Assembly (NCBI GenBank): GCA_030428745.1
Contig: JAUIEG010000236.1
Span: 1-5,131, forward strand
Length of the DNA stretch: 5,131 bases
Reading direction: 5' to 3'
Origin: Alphaproteobacteria bacterium
GTDB lineage: Bacteria; Pseudomonadota; Alphaproteobacteria; Caulobacterales; Parvularculaceae
The notes under the pieces are model-generated. The model ran no database searches, was not told the DNA's origin, and saw nothing but the letters and a program-made list of their open reading frames with translations. Shown in pieces: positions 1-5,131 of the stretch. The position numbers and the translations under genes were made by a program. How positions within the stretch are numbered: the first letter of the stretch is position 1; every line of letters begins with the position of its first letter.

Positions 1-445
1 AGGATTTGATCTCTTTCAGGGAGCGCTTGACGAGGTTCGGCAGTTCGAGGTCTTCGAAAAAGATGTCGAGAAATTCGTCCTGAGTCAGGGTGAACTGGAA
101 GCTATCTTCGCCTTCGCCCGAGTCGCTTGCTTCCTTGCCCTTGCCGCGGCCCGCGCCCTTGGGCGGTTTCTTGATCTTGTCCCCGGCGGAAAATTCCTTG
201 TTGCCGGGATGGACCGCCTCGCGCGCGCCTTTCTCCCGGTCATGGGTAAAGCGCGGTTCGCCGGTCGACTTCGACGGAATCGAGATTTTCTCGCCCTTGT
301 CGAGTTCCTTCATGGAGCGCTCGCGCAGGGATTTATTCACCGCTTCCTTGATCTGCGCCTTGGCGCGTTTCAGGAAACGCTGACGGTTCCCAAGGGACTT
401 GCCCTTGGGATTCTTGCGCCGGTCGATGAAGTGGAAAGAGTTCAT
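1..445 (-). CDS. yeaH: YeaH-family protein (UPF0229/DUF444), N-terminal part, cut by the window edge
   Basis: The minus-strand frame from ATG 445-443 stays open to the left edge, giving 148 codons and no stop, so the 3' part is missing. The start of the product, MNSFHFIDRRKNPKGKSLGN, carries the FIDRR motif near the start and the RQRFLKRAKAQIK stretch (residues 21-33) typical of YeaH. ISIPSKSTGEPRF (54-66), the VHPGN motif (78-82), a Lys/Gly-rich linker (about 88-113) and FTLTQDEFLDIFFEDLELPNL (118-138) follow in family order. No in-frame start codon is visible just upstream, and the FIDRR match fixes the ATG. No good Shine-Dalgarno precedes it (AAACGACAACCA). It lies 79 bp after prkA, as in the conserved yeaG-yeaH pair. 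The family is known to be co-expressed with the PrkA kinase under starvation. Its biochemical role is unknown to me, and the C-terminal domain is outside the window. Confidence 0.93.
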   Translation of the reverse strand, partial: MNSFHFIDRRKNPKGKSLGNRQRFLKRAKAQIKEAVNKSLRERSMKELDKGEKISIPSKSTGEPRFTHDREKGAREAVHPGNKEFSAGDKIKKPPKGAGRGKGKEASDSGEGEDSFQFTLTQDEFLDIFFEDLELPNLVKRSLKEIKS

Positions 446-446
446 T

Positions 447-523
447 GGTTGTCGTTTGCGGTTTGCAGGCTGTCGGAACTACGGGAACTTTAATCCTGCA
501 ACCTACAACCTGTCCCCACAACC
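447..523. repeat. Imperfect inverted repeat in the prkA-yeaH spacer
   Basis: The 79-bp spacer carries two arms. The left arm (447-469, plus strand) starts GGTTGT and ends GGTTTGCAGG. The right arm (495-523) starts CCTGCAACCT and ends CACAACC. The inner 10 bases of the arms match 8 of 10 when one is reverse-complemented, the outer six bases match fully, and the middle differs in length. On the minus strand the right arm contains three GGTTGT/GGTTGC units. In the prkA-yeaH transcript this could fold into a hairpin that protects or ends the prkA part of the message. There is no T-run, so it is not an intrinsic terminator. It may also be one copy of a dispersed REP-like family, which needs the whole genome to decide. 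Confidence 0.45.
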
Positions 524-524
524 C

Positions 525-2474
525 TTATCCAGCTTTGTTAACGCGCATATACCATTCGACGAGCCGGCGGACCTGGCGCGGCGTGTAACCCCGGTCTTCC
601 ATGCGGCTGACGAAATTTTCGTGCTTGGCCTCGGTCTCCGAATCTTTCTTGGAGTCAAAGGAGATGACCGGAAGCAGGTCTTCCACCTGGGAGAACATGC
701 GCTTTTCGATGACATTGCGCAGTTTCTCATAGGACGTCCATTTCGGGTTCATGCCTTCATTATTGGCACGCGCCCGAAGCGCAAATTTCACGACCTCGTT
801 GCGGAAGTCTTTGGGGTTCGCGATCCCAGCCGGCTTTTCGATTTTCGAAAGCTCGGCGTCGAGAGTCGCGCGGTCGAGAAGCTGGCCTGTGTCGGGATCT
901 TTAAAGTCCTGATCCTCGATCCACGCATCCGCATAGGAGATGTAGCGGTCGAAAAGATTCTGGCCGTATTCCGCATAGCTTTCGAGATAGGCCTTCTGGA
1001 TCTCCTTGCCGATGAACTCCGCATAGCGCTGGGAGAGTTCGGACTTGATGAAGTCGAGATATTGCTTCTCGGTCTCGTCCGGATATTGCTCGCGCTTGAT
1101 GGCGTTTTCGAGCACATACATGAGGTGCACCGGATCGGCGGCGACTTCGTCGGTGTCGAAGTTGAAGGTTTCAGACAGCACCTTGTAGGCGAAGCGGGTG
1201 GAAATGCCGTCCATGCCTTCGTCGATGCCGGCGGCGTCGCGATATTCCTGCATGGTCTTGGCTTTCGGGTCTGTGTCTTTCAGCTTTTCGCCGTCATAGA
1301 CCCGCAACTTGGAATAAAGGTTTGAGTTTTCGTGCTCGCGCAAGCGCGTGAGCACCGAGAAGCGCGACAGAAGGTCAAGCGTTTCCGGGGCGCAGGGCGC
1401 TTCGCTCAATTCAGAGCTGGCGAGCAGCTTTTCATAGATCTGGCGCTCTTCGGTGACGCGCAAGGAGTAAGGCACCTTGATCACATTGATGCGGTCAAGG
1501 AAGGCTTCGTTATTCTTGTTGTTGCGGAACGCCTGCCATTCGCTTTCGTTGGAGTGCGCGAGGATGACGCCGGTGAACGGAATCGGCCCGAGCGCTTCGG
1601 TGCCCACATAATTGCCTTCCTGCGTCGCAGTGAGGAGCGGGTGCAGCACCTTGATCGGCGCCTTGAACATTTCGACGAATTCCAGAAGGCCCTGGTTCGC
1701 GCGGCAAAGGCCGCCCGAATAGGAATAGGCGTCGGTGTCGTCCTGAGAGAAATGCTCAAGCTTGCGGATATCGACCTTGCCCACAAGCGCTGAAATATCC
1801 TGATTGTTTTCGTCGCCCGGTTCGGTCTTGGCGATGGCGAGCTGGCGCAGCTTCGACGGGAAGATGCGCACCACTTCGAATTTGGAGATGTCGCCGCCGA
1901 ACTCATCGAGGCGCTTGACCGCCCATGGGCTCATCAGGCCGTTCAGCCGGCGTTGTTCAATACCGTATTTTTCCGCGAGGAGGCTTTTCAGTTCTTCCGA
2001 CTGGAAAAGGCCGAGCGGGCTTTCAAAGACGGGCGAGATTTCGTCGCCGGCTTTCAGAACATAGATCGGATAGGTCTCCATCATGTCCTTGAGGCGTTCA
2101 GCGAGTGAGGATTTGCCGCCGCCAACAGGGCCGAGGAGATAGATGATCTGGCGCTTTTCTTCGAGCCCTTGCGCCGCGTGACGGAAGAAGGAGACGATGC
2201 GCTCGATCGTGTCCTCCATGCCGTAAAAGCCTTCGAAGGCTTTGTAATGGCGAATGGTGCGGTTGGAAAAGATGCGGGCGAGACGCGGGTCTTTCGATGT
2301 GTCGACAAGAGTTGGTTCGCCAATGGCTTTCACCATGCGTTCGGCGGGCGATGCGTAGAGCATCTCGTCGTCGCGCGCGGCAAGCAGGTAGTCGCGCAGG
2401 CTCATCGCCTCCTGCTTCAGCTTTGTGTAGTTTTCGGAGAAAACGTCAAAAACATCGAGGGTCTGTTCGGTCAT
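525..2474 (-). CDS. prkA: PrkA family AAA+ serine protein kinase (YeaG-like)
   Basis: Complete gene of 649 aa, close to the family norm of about 640-650. The N-terminus (TLDVFDVFSENY) and the block around residues 41-125 match PrkA/YeaG. Walker A is GPVGGGKSS (115-123, Lys121). A conserved segment with the likely Walker B acids is GLLEFVEMFK (262-271). A sensor-1-like Asn sits in AHSNESEW (306-313). LDRINVIKVPYSLRV (326-340) and ISTRFAYKVLS (424-434) close the AAA module. The remaining part to Gly649 corresponds to the PrkA C-terminal domain. It is cytoplasmic, with no signal peptide or membrane segment. ATG 2474 is chosen over the in-frame GTG at 2495 because it has AGTGAG nine bases upstream and restores the usual MTE.TLDVFDVF start. 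Homologues act in starvation and stationary-phase adaptation. Kinase activity is the traditional label, and an ATP-dependent protease activity has been reported for a Bacillus member, so the exact reaction here is uncertain. yeaH follows downstream. Confidence 0.96.
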   Translation of the reverse strand: MTEQTLDVFDVFSENYTKLKQEAMSLRDYLLAARDDEMLYASPAERMVKAIGEPTLVDTSKDPRLARIFSNRTIRHYKAFEGFYGMEDTIERIVSFFRHAAQGLEEKRQIIYLLGPVGGGKSSLAERLKDMMETYPIYVLKAGDEISPVFESPLGLFQSEELKSLLAEKYGIEQRRLNGLMSPWAVKRLDEFGGDISKFEVVRIFPSKLRQLAIAKTEPGDENNQDISALVGKVDIRKLEHFSQDDTDAYSYSGGLCRANQGLLEFVEMFKAPIKVLHPLLTATQEGNYVGTEALGPIPFTGVILAHSNESEWQAFRNNKNNEAFLDRINVIKVPYSLRVTEERQIYEKLLASSELSEAPCAPETLDLLSRFSVLTRLREHENSNLYSKLRVYDGEKLKDTDPKAKTMQEYRDAAGIDEGMDGISTRFAYKVLSETFNFDTDEVAADPVHLMYVLENAIKREQYPDETEKQYLDFIKSELSQRYAEFIGKEIQKAYLESYAEYGQNLFDRYISYADAWIEDQDFKDPDTGQLLDRATLDAELSKIEKPAGIANPKDFRNEVVKFALRARANNEGMNPKWTSYEKLRNVIEKRMFSQVEDLLPVISFDSKKDSETEAKHENFVSRMEDRGYTPRQVRRLVEWYMRVNKAG

Positions 2475-2483
2475 GTTCGCACG

Positions 2484-2489
2484 CTCACT
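2484..2489 (-). promoter_or_regulatory. Ribosome binding site of prkA
   Basis: On the minus strand AGTGAG lies nine bases before ATG 2474. It resembles a GGAG-type Shine-Dalgarno and supports the ATG over the upstream GTG at 2495. The GTG start has only a weaker GAGCGA directly abutting it, with no spacing. Confidence 0.5.
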
Positions 2490-2503
2490 TTTCACTCGCT
2501 CAG

Positions 2504-2529
2504 ATCGCGGGGCTCCGCCGCGATTTTTG
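2504..2529. terminator. GC-rich hairpin next to prkA, terminator-like on the plus strand
   Basis: ATCGCGG (2504-2510) and CCGCGAT (2518-2524) form a perfect 7-bp stem with a 7-base loop. On the plus strand it runs straight into a run of five T (2524-2528/9), so it has intrinsic terminator form for transcription leaving prkA antisense. On the minus strand the same hairpin lies in the prkA leader, between the upstream terminator and the ribosome binding site. No plus-strand gene feeds it, so its role is unclear. Confidence 0.4.
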
Positions 2530-2533
2530 AATT

Positions 2534-2561
2534 AAAAAAGGCGCTGGTAAAAACCAGCGCC
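2534..2561 (-). terminator. Intrinsic terminator directly upstream of prkA
   Basis: On the minus strand a perfect 8-bp stem, GGCGCTGG (2561-2554) and CCAGCGCC (2547-2540), with loop TTTTTA, is followed at once by six T (2539-2534) and then AATT. This is a textbook rho-independent terminator. It points into prkA and ends about 60 bp before the ATG. No recognised gene ends at it. The DUF6629 stop is 560 bp upstream. It either ends a small RNA or small gene in the spacer, or acts as an attenuator in a long prkA leader. On the plus strand the stem is followed by CCCG, so it works in one direction only. Confidence 0.88.
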
Positions 2562-2860
2562 CCCGTTCGCACTACCCAACCTCGCCACCAACAATGGCGA
2601 TTTCATACTGTGGCGCCTTCTCTGGCTTTACCGGCTTTCTGCAATTGATATGGGTTGCTTTCATCATGAAGCAAGCATGGCGCATCGCCATTCCATTCGC
2701 TTCTTTGTGATTGCTTCCCGTCATTTTATTTTTGCCTGCCGCAATAAAAAGTCGCCGCTTTGTCTTTTCTTTGACTACCCGTCCCCGCCTTTCGGCGAAC
2801 CCCAATGCAAAACTCTGTTACGCACGCACGCCGATCAGGCATGCGAAACAAGGTTAACCG
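2562..2860 (-). ncRNA. Candidate structured leader or small RNA ending at the prkA-proximal terminator
   Basis: Read on the minus strand, this stretch holds several short hairpins in series: GCATGCC/GGCGTGC (2844-2826, one G.U pair), CGCC-GAAA-GGCG with a GNRA loop (2797-2786), ATGGCG/CGCCAT (2691-2677), TTGCTT/AAGCAA (2674-2655) and CGCCA/TGGCG (2599-2583). They are followed by the terminator. A GGCGCC at about 2617-2612 could pair with the 5' arm of the terminator stem and so compete with it. I compared it from memory with known riboswitch classes (c-di-GMP, fluoride, ZTP and others) and found no match. Hairpins this short also arise by chance, so this is a hypothesis resting mainly on the terminator. 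Confidence 0.3.
2572..2691 (-). CDS. Possible small ORF ending just before the terminator
   Basis: A frame from ATG 2691 gives 39 codons, with further ATGs at 2685, 2667 and 2664. It ends in TAG at 2574-2572, ten bases before the terminator stem. The C-terminus is KPEKAPQYEIAIVGGEVG, with Lys and Pro before it and one Cys in HINCRKP. I recognise no family. In favour: the stop-to-terminator spacing is what a real last gene shows. Against: third-position GC is only about half, unlike the neighbouring genes, AGA is used, and the ribosome binding site is weak (AAGAAG about nine bases before ATG 2691). The frame is open further upstream to about 2805. A non-coding RNA is an equally good reading. 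Confidence 0.2.
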   Translation of the reverse strand: MAMRHACFMMKATHINCRKPVKPEKAPQYEIAIVGGEVG

Positions 2861-2889
2861 AAGGGCCCCTAACATTTCGTTTCGTATTT

Positions 2890-2945
2890 TTGGCTCGTGT
2901 GCGAATAATATAACATCGATTACGATTCGGTGCGACAGTAAAAAC
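2890..2945 (-). promoter_or_regulatory. Candidate promoter upstream of prkA
   Basis: The most AT-rich block of the spacer has the minus-strand sequence GTTATATTATTCG, with overlapping -10-like hexamers TATATT (2912-2907) and TATTAT (2910-2905). Seventeen bases upstream of the first is TCGCAC, a poor -35. The block is framed by an inverted CGAAT (2902-2906) and ATTCG (2925-2929), which could be an operator. No clear EcfG-type (GGAAC/CGTT) or sigma-54 (-24/-12) element was found in the spacer. Confidence 0.25.
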
Positions 2946-2956
2946 GCGAAACCGCG
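2945..2956 (-). terminator. Weak terminator-like hairpin with T-run, downstream of DUF6629 gene
   Basis: On the minus strand CGCG-GTTT-CGCG is followed by five T (2944-2940). The stem is only 4 bp, so termination would be inefficient. It is the only T-tailed hairpin between the DUF6629 stop and the candidate prkA promoter. Confidence 0.2.
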
Positions 2957-2964
2957 AGCCTAAT

Positions 2965-2988
2965 TGTCGCCGTATTTTGTGTCGCCGT
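2965..2988. repeat. Perfect 9-bp direct repeat, possible operator
   Basis: TGTCGCCGT occurs at 2965-2973 and again at 2980-2988, a spacing of 15 bp start to start (ACGGCGACA-N6-ACGGCGACA on the minus strand). An inverted partial copy, GCGACA, lies at 2932-2937. The pair sits just upstream of the AT-rich candidate promoter when read toward prkA, a position suited to an activator or repressor site. No specific regulator can be named. Confidence 0.35.
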
Positions 2989-3097
2989 TTCATGCGGCGC
3001 GATGCCGGCCATGCGGGTCTTTGGAAGCTTCTGCCACGAACAGCGCAATGTTTATTCGCCCTTGGCGGGCGATTAGCGCTTTCACGCGTTGGCTGCC

Positions 3098-3115
3098 AGC
3101 GACGTTTACGCCGCT
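3098..3115 (-). other. Hairpin just after the DUF6629 stop codon
   Basis: Minus-strand AGCGGCG-TAAA-CGTCGCT folds into a 7-bp stem with one G.U pair and a 4-base loop, starting five bases after the stop. There is no T-run, so it would be an mRNA 3'-end stabiliser or part of a factor-dependent end. A second hairpin, TCGCCC/GGGCGA (3056-3072), follows, also without a T-run. Confidence 0.3.
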
Positions 3116-3120
3116 TCAAT

Positions 3121-3774
3121 CTATGTTGACGCTTTGGAAACGTCGCCATTCAGGCGCGCTCGTCGCACATGGAGATAAACGAGAACGCTTGCGAGCCCTG
3201 AGAAGAAACACCAGACCGACGCCGCGGCGAAATAAAAAGCGAGGATGGTCACGATAGCCCCGATAAGCGTAACCGCCCCGAAAGCAACCACATAGAGATG
3301 TCGCGATAAAAACAGCGGCGCGATGACGGCCAGCAAATAGACTTCAAGCAGCCGCCGTTCGAATTCATGATCGGTCGCATAGCGCAGCCCGTCAGCTACC
3401 GCTTCGACAGTGTAATGGTGCTGCGCCAGGATAATGGCGAGCGCGCCGGAAACAAACAGGCCCGCCGCCAGAAGAATCCACAAGGCCGGCCTGCGTCGCC
3501 GTTTCGGCTCCATCGCGATGACGCAGAACGGAATATAGGCGGGCCACAGAATTTGCGCGATCAGAAGATAAGCGACGACAAGGCTGTTGGGCGGCGCGTT
3601 TCCGCCATTCACCGATAGCCAGATAACGCCTTCGATCGCTTGGTGGGCGGCGAAGATAATGGGGATTGCAGCAAAGGGCAGGTCTTTCGGCTTTGGCCTC
3701 TGAGCCAGCGTCGCCGCGCCGACGCCTGCGAGAAGCGCGGAGGCGGTAAAGCTGGCGGCAGCGGAAAAGCACAT
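3121..3774 (-). CDS. DUF6629-family polytopic membrane protein
   Basis: Complete 217-aa protein from ATG 3774 to TAG 3121. It begins MCFSAAASFTASALLAGVG, the hallmark start of the DUF6629 family, and has the conserved HQAIEGVIWL block (44-53) and the late SVWCFFSGLASV block (186-197). I count about seven hydrophobic spans, near residues 5-25, 32-53, 64-87, 97-117, 143-157, 159-183 and 185-203, with a basic loop KRRRRP (91-96) and a basic tail. It is an inner-membrane protein, and the function of the family is unknown. The Met-Cys start is not a lipoprotein signal, because no lipobox with n- and h-regions precedes the Cys. The Shine-Dalgarno is poor (CTCCGGGC before ATG). The upstream channel gene ends 47 bp before, so co-transcription is plausible. 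The family match is from memory of the motif pattern. Confidence 0.85.
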   Translation of the reverse strand: MCFSAAASFTASALLAGVGAATLAQRPKPKDLPFAAIPIIFAAHQAIEGVIWLSVNGGNAPPNSLVVAYLLIAQILWPAYIPFCVIAMEPKRRRRPALWILLAAGLFVSGALAIILAQHHYTVEAVADGLRYATDHEFERRLLEVYLLAVIAPLFLSRHLYVVAFGAVTLIGAIVTILAFYFAAASVWCFFSGLASVLVYLHVRRARLNGDVSKAST

Positions 3775-3821
3775 GCCCGGAGTTTAACGCTGCGCCGGTC
3801 ACGCCGTCGACTGGTTTATGT

Positions 3822-5131
3822 CTATTCCACTGGCGCGCTGGGCGAGAGAAGATCGCCCTGCGGCTCCTCGCGGCGTTCCTCCTCCACCTTTTCTTCAAGG
3901 TGGGTGTCGGGCGCGACATCCGCCGTCTTGGCTGTCCGTTCGGGCTTTTTCGGCTTTTCCTGGGGCGCCGCTCCCGTTGTGAGGCTTGCGGCTTTTTCCT
4001 GCAGGAAAGCCGGGGCCTTGTCGTCAAAGCGCAGGCGATAGATCGGCTCGGGCAGGGCGAAACCGGCGTCTTCCAGCGCGTCCTTGGCGGCGGAGACGGC
4101 GATGCTGCGGGTTTTGGCGAAGTCGGCTTCGCGCTGGTCGATCCAGGCGGCGAAGAAAATGACGATGTTGGAATCGCCGACCACCTTGATGAACCCAATG
4201 GGCGGCGGATCTTTCAGGACAAAGTCGAGCGCGGCGATCGCATTGACGCCGGTTTCGATGGCGGCGATCGGATCGTCGTCGGCGTCGACGCCAAGCTCAA
4301 AATCGAAACGCCGCTCGGGATTTCGGGTGTAGTTGAGGATCACGGCTTTAAAGACGCTCGCATTCGGTATGCGAAGATGATTGCCCTCCAGAGTCATCAG
4401 GATCGTCGCCCGAGAGGTGAGGCGGATGACCCGGCCTTCCTTGTTGTCGATCACAACATGATCGTTGGGGCGGAAGGGCTGTCGCAGGGACAGCATGATC
4501 GAGGCGATGTAGTTTTCAATCGTATCGCGCACGGCAAAGCCGACTGCGAGGCCGATCACGCCAGCCGCGCCGAGAAAAGCGCCAAGCAGCGCCGTTGCAT
4601 CGAGCAGGCTCAGGGCGGCGATCGCGCCGAGAATGAAAAAGAGGCCGCGAACGGTCGAGGCGGCGATCTCTGCAATGAAAGCGTTTGGCGTGATGTGCCG
4701 CCACAGCCAGCGCCATATGCTAACCAGCCAGCCCAATGCAGCGATGGCGGCGAAAGCAGCGAGGGCGAGTAAGAGAAGCGGCAGGGAGCGCACGACATCG
4801 CGAAAAAATGTCTCCGCTCGTCCCGCCGCCGGGGTCAGGCGGGTGGAAACCGAAACGTCCCGTTCGATTTCATTCTCGACGGTGACGACCCCATTAATGC
4901 GCGCGGCGATGGCGACGGCGCGAGCGGCGGCGTCTGCGGTCTGGGTCTCGCCGGACAGGGTGACGACGCCCGAGGCGACAGACGCCTCCACATGCTGAAG
5001 CGTATCGATTTCCGCGAAGATATCGCCAATGCGATCGGCGATTTCGCCGTCGCTGGCGCCCGACGGCGCGGTTTCGATGACAGGATCAGGATCGGCGGGC
5101 GCAGGATTTTGCGCCAGGCCCGGCGTTGCCG
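3822..5131 (-). CDS. BON-domain MscS-type mechanosensitive channel, N-terminus outside the window
   Basis: The frame is open from the right edge (435 visible residues) to TAG 3824-3822. A GTG at 4991 is not the start, because the coding signal continues upstream and the BON domain begins before it. The visible start (ATPGLAQNPAPADPDP) looks like a signal-peptide cleavage region and Pro-rich linker, so the leader is missing. Visible residues about 29-90 form a BON domain (VEASVASGVVTLSGE, then GVVTVENEI), expected in the periplasm. Membrane helices follow near 115-137 and 158-178, then the Gly/Ala-rich pore helix LGAAGVIGLAVGFAVRDTIEN (186-206). The MscS beta domain has QPFRPNDHV (217-225) and HLRIPNASVF (251-260). 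A C-terminal alpha/beta domain reaches about 370. A charged, Lys/Glu/Pro-rich tail of some 60 residues ends the protein. The family opens under membrane tension to release solutes on hypo-osmotic shock. BON domains are thought to bind phospholipid or attach to envelope surfaces. Confidence 0.93.
   Translation of the reverse strand, partial: ATPGLAQNPAPADPDPVIETAPSGASDGEIADRIGDIFAEIDTLQHVEASVASGVVTLSGETQTADAAARAVAIAARINGVVTVENEIERDVSVSTRLTPAAGRAETFFRDVVRSLPLLLLALAAFAAIAALGWLVSIWRWLWRHITPNAFIAEIAASTVRGLFFILGAIAALSLLDATALLGAFLGAAGVIGLAVGFAVRDTIENYIASIMLSLRQPFRPNDHVVIDNKEGRVIRLTSRATILMTLEGNHLRIPNASVFKAVILNYTRNPERRFDFELGVDADDDPIAAIETGVNAIAALDFVLKDPPPIGFIKVVGDSNIVIFFAAWIDQREADFAKTRSIAVSAAKDALEDAGFALPEPIYRLRFDDKAPAFLQEKAASLTTGAAPQEKPKKPERTAKTADVAPDTHLEEKVEEERREEPQGDLLSPSAPVE

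Larger units (their letters stand above)
2475..3120. other. Long intergenic region upstream of prkA
   Basis: About 645 bp separate the stop of the DUF6629 gene from the prkA start. The stretch is visibly richer in A+T than the flanking genes. Longer open frames here (for example 2835-3149 minus, 2650-2913 plus, 2964-3257 plus) have no recognisable family, low-complexity basic or aromatic composition, and overlap each other or a real gene, so I do not call them. What the stretch does hold is given in separate entries: a short direct repeat, a candidate promoter, a series of small hairpins, an intrinsic terminator facing prkA and a GC-rich hairpin next to the prkA ribosome binding site. Confidence 0.8.

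Noticed and set aside
475..488. GGAAC motifs as an EcfG promoter
   Set aside because: They lie in the prkA-yeaH spacer on the plus strand, the wrong orientation for yeaH, and no CGTT follows at the right distance.
399..1325. 308-codon plus-strand open frame
   Set aside because: It is antisense to the C-terminal half of prkA and yeaH's start. The prkA protein match is strong and the antisense product has no recognisable family. It is a by-product of GC-rich codon use.
2493..2495. GTG start adding seven residues to PrkA
   Set aside because: ATG 2474 has a better-spaced AGTGAG and gives the usual family N-terminus.
2594..2710. 38-codon hydrophobic plus-strand ORF (MAISYCGAFSGFTGFLQLIW...)
   Set aside because: It has no ribosome binding site, no terminator and no family, and it is antisense to the equally short minus-strand frame that ends at the terminator.
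2770..2830. Resemblance to a c-di-GMP (GEMM) riboswitch: GAAA-loop hairpin followed by GGGGACG
   Set aside because: The conserved GCAAAGCC and the second tetraloop-receptor arm are absent. Only the short GAAA hairpin and GGGACG match.
3121..3774. Lipoprotein reading of the MCFSA start
   Set aside because: A lipobox Cys must follow a signal peptide. Here Cys is residue 2, and MCFSA is the normal DUF6629 start.
3392..4198. 268-codon minus-strand frame rich in Arg, Pro and Ser
   Set aside because: It runs across two real genes in another frame, and the composition is typical of an out-of-frame GC-rich shadow.
3900..4772. 290-codon plus-strand open frame rich in Gly, Asp and Arg
   Set aside because: It lies entirely antisense to the MscS-type channel gene, whose pore and beta-domain motifs are clear.
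4989..4991. GTG as start of the channel gene
   Set aside because: The frame is open upstream to the window edge, and upstream residues (DGEIADRIGDIFAEIDTLQH) are the first part of the BON domain, so the true start is outside.

Overview
The window looks like chromosomal DNA from a moderately GC-rich alphaproteobacterium. The PrkA and YeaH homologues read like hyphomicrobial (rhizobial or methylotroph-like) versions, but the exact genus is an inference I cannot settle from sequence alone. All confidently called genes lie on the minus strand, so the transcriptional order runs from high to low coordinates.

Layout in transcription order: (1) 5131-3822, a mechanosensitive channel of the MscS family with an N-terminal periplasmic BON domain. 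Its signal peptide and true start lie beyond the right edge. (2) 3774-3121, a small polytopic membrane protein that starts with MCFSA and matches the DUF6629 family (function unknown). It lies 47 bp downstream of the channel and may be co-transcribed. (3) 3120-2475, a lower-GC intergenic stretch of about 645 bp. It holds a direct repeat, a candidate promoter, a run of small hairpins and a very clear intrinsic terminator that points toward prkA and ends about 60 bp before its ATG. (4) 2474-525, complete prkA (yeaG family AAA+ protein, annotated as a serine protein kinase). (5) 524-446, a spacer with an imperfect inverted repeat built from GGTTGY-like units. (6) 445-1, the first 148 codons of yeaH (UPF0229/DUF444), cut by the left edge.

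Functionally, prkA and yeaH form the conserved stress and starvation pair known from many proteobacteria, usually followed by a spoVR/ycgB gene, which would lie to the left of this window. In enterobacteria the pair is RpoS-dependent and linked to nitrogen starvation and stationary phase. The MscS-type channel and the DUF6629 protein form a separate membrane unit, plausibly concerned with osmotic shock.

The most interesting part is not a gene. An intrinsic terminator stands directly before prkA with no recognised gene feeding into it, so it implies either an attenuated prkA leader or a separate small RNA or small-protein gene. I saw no tRNA, rRNA, CRISPR array, insertion sequence or phage gene.
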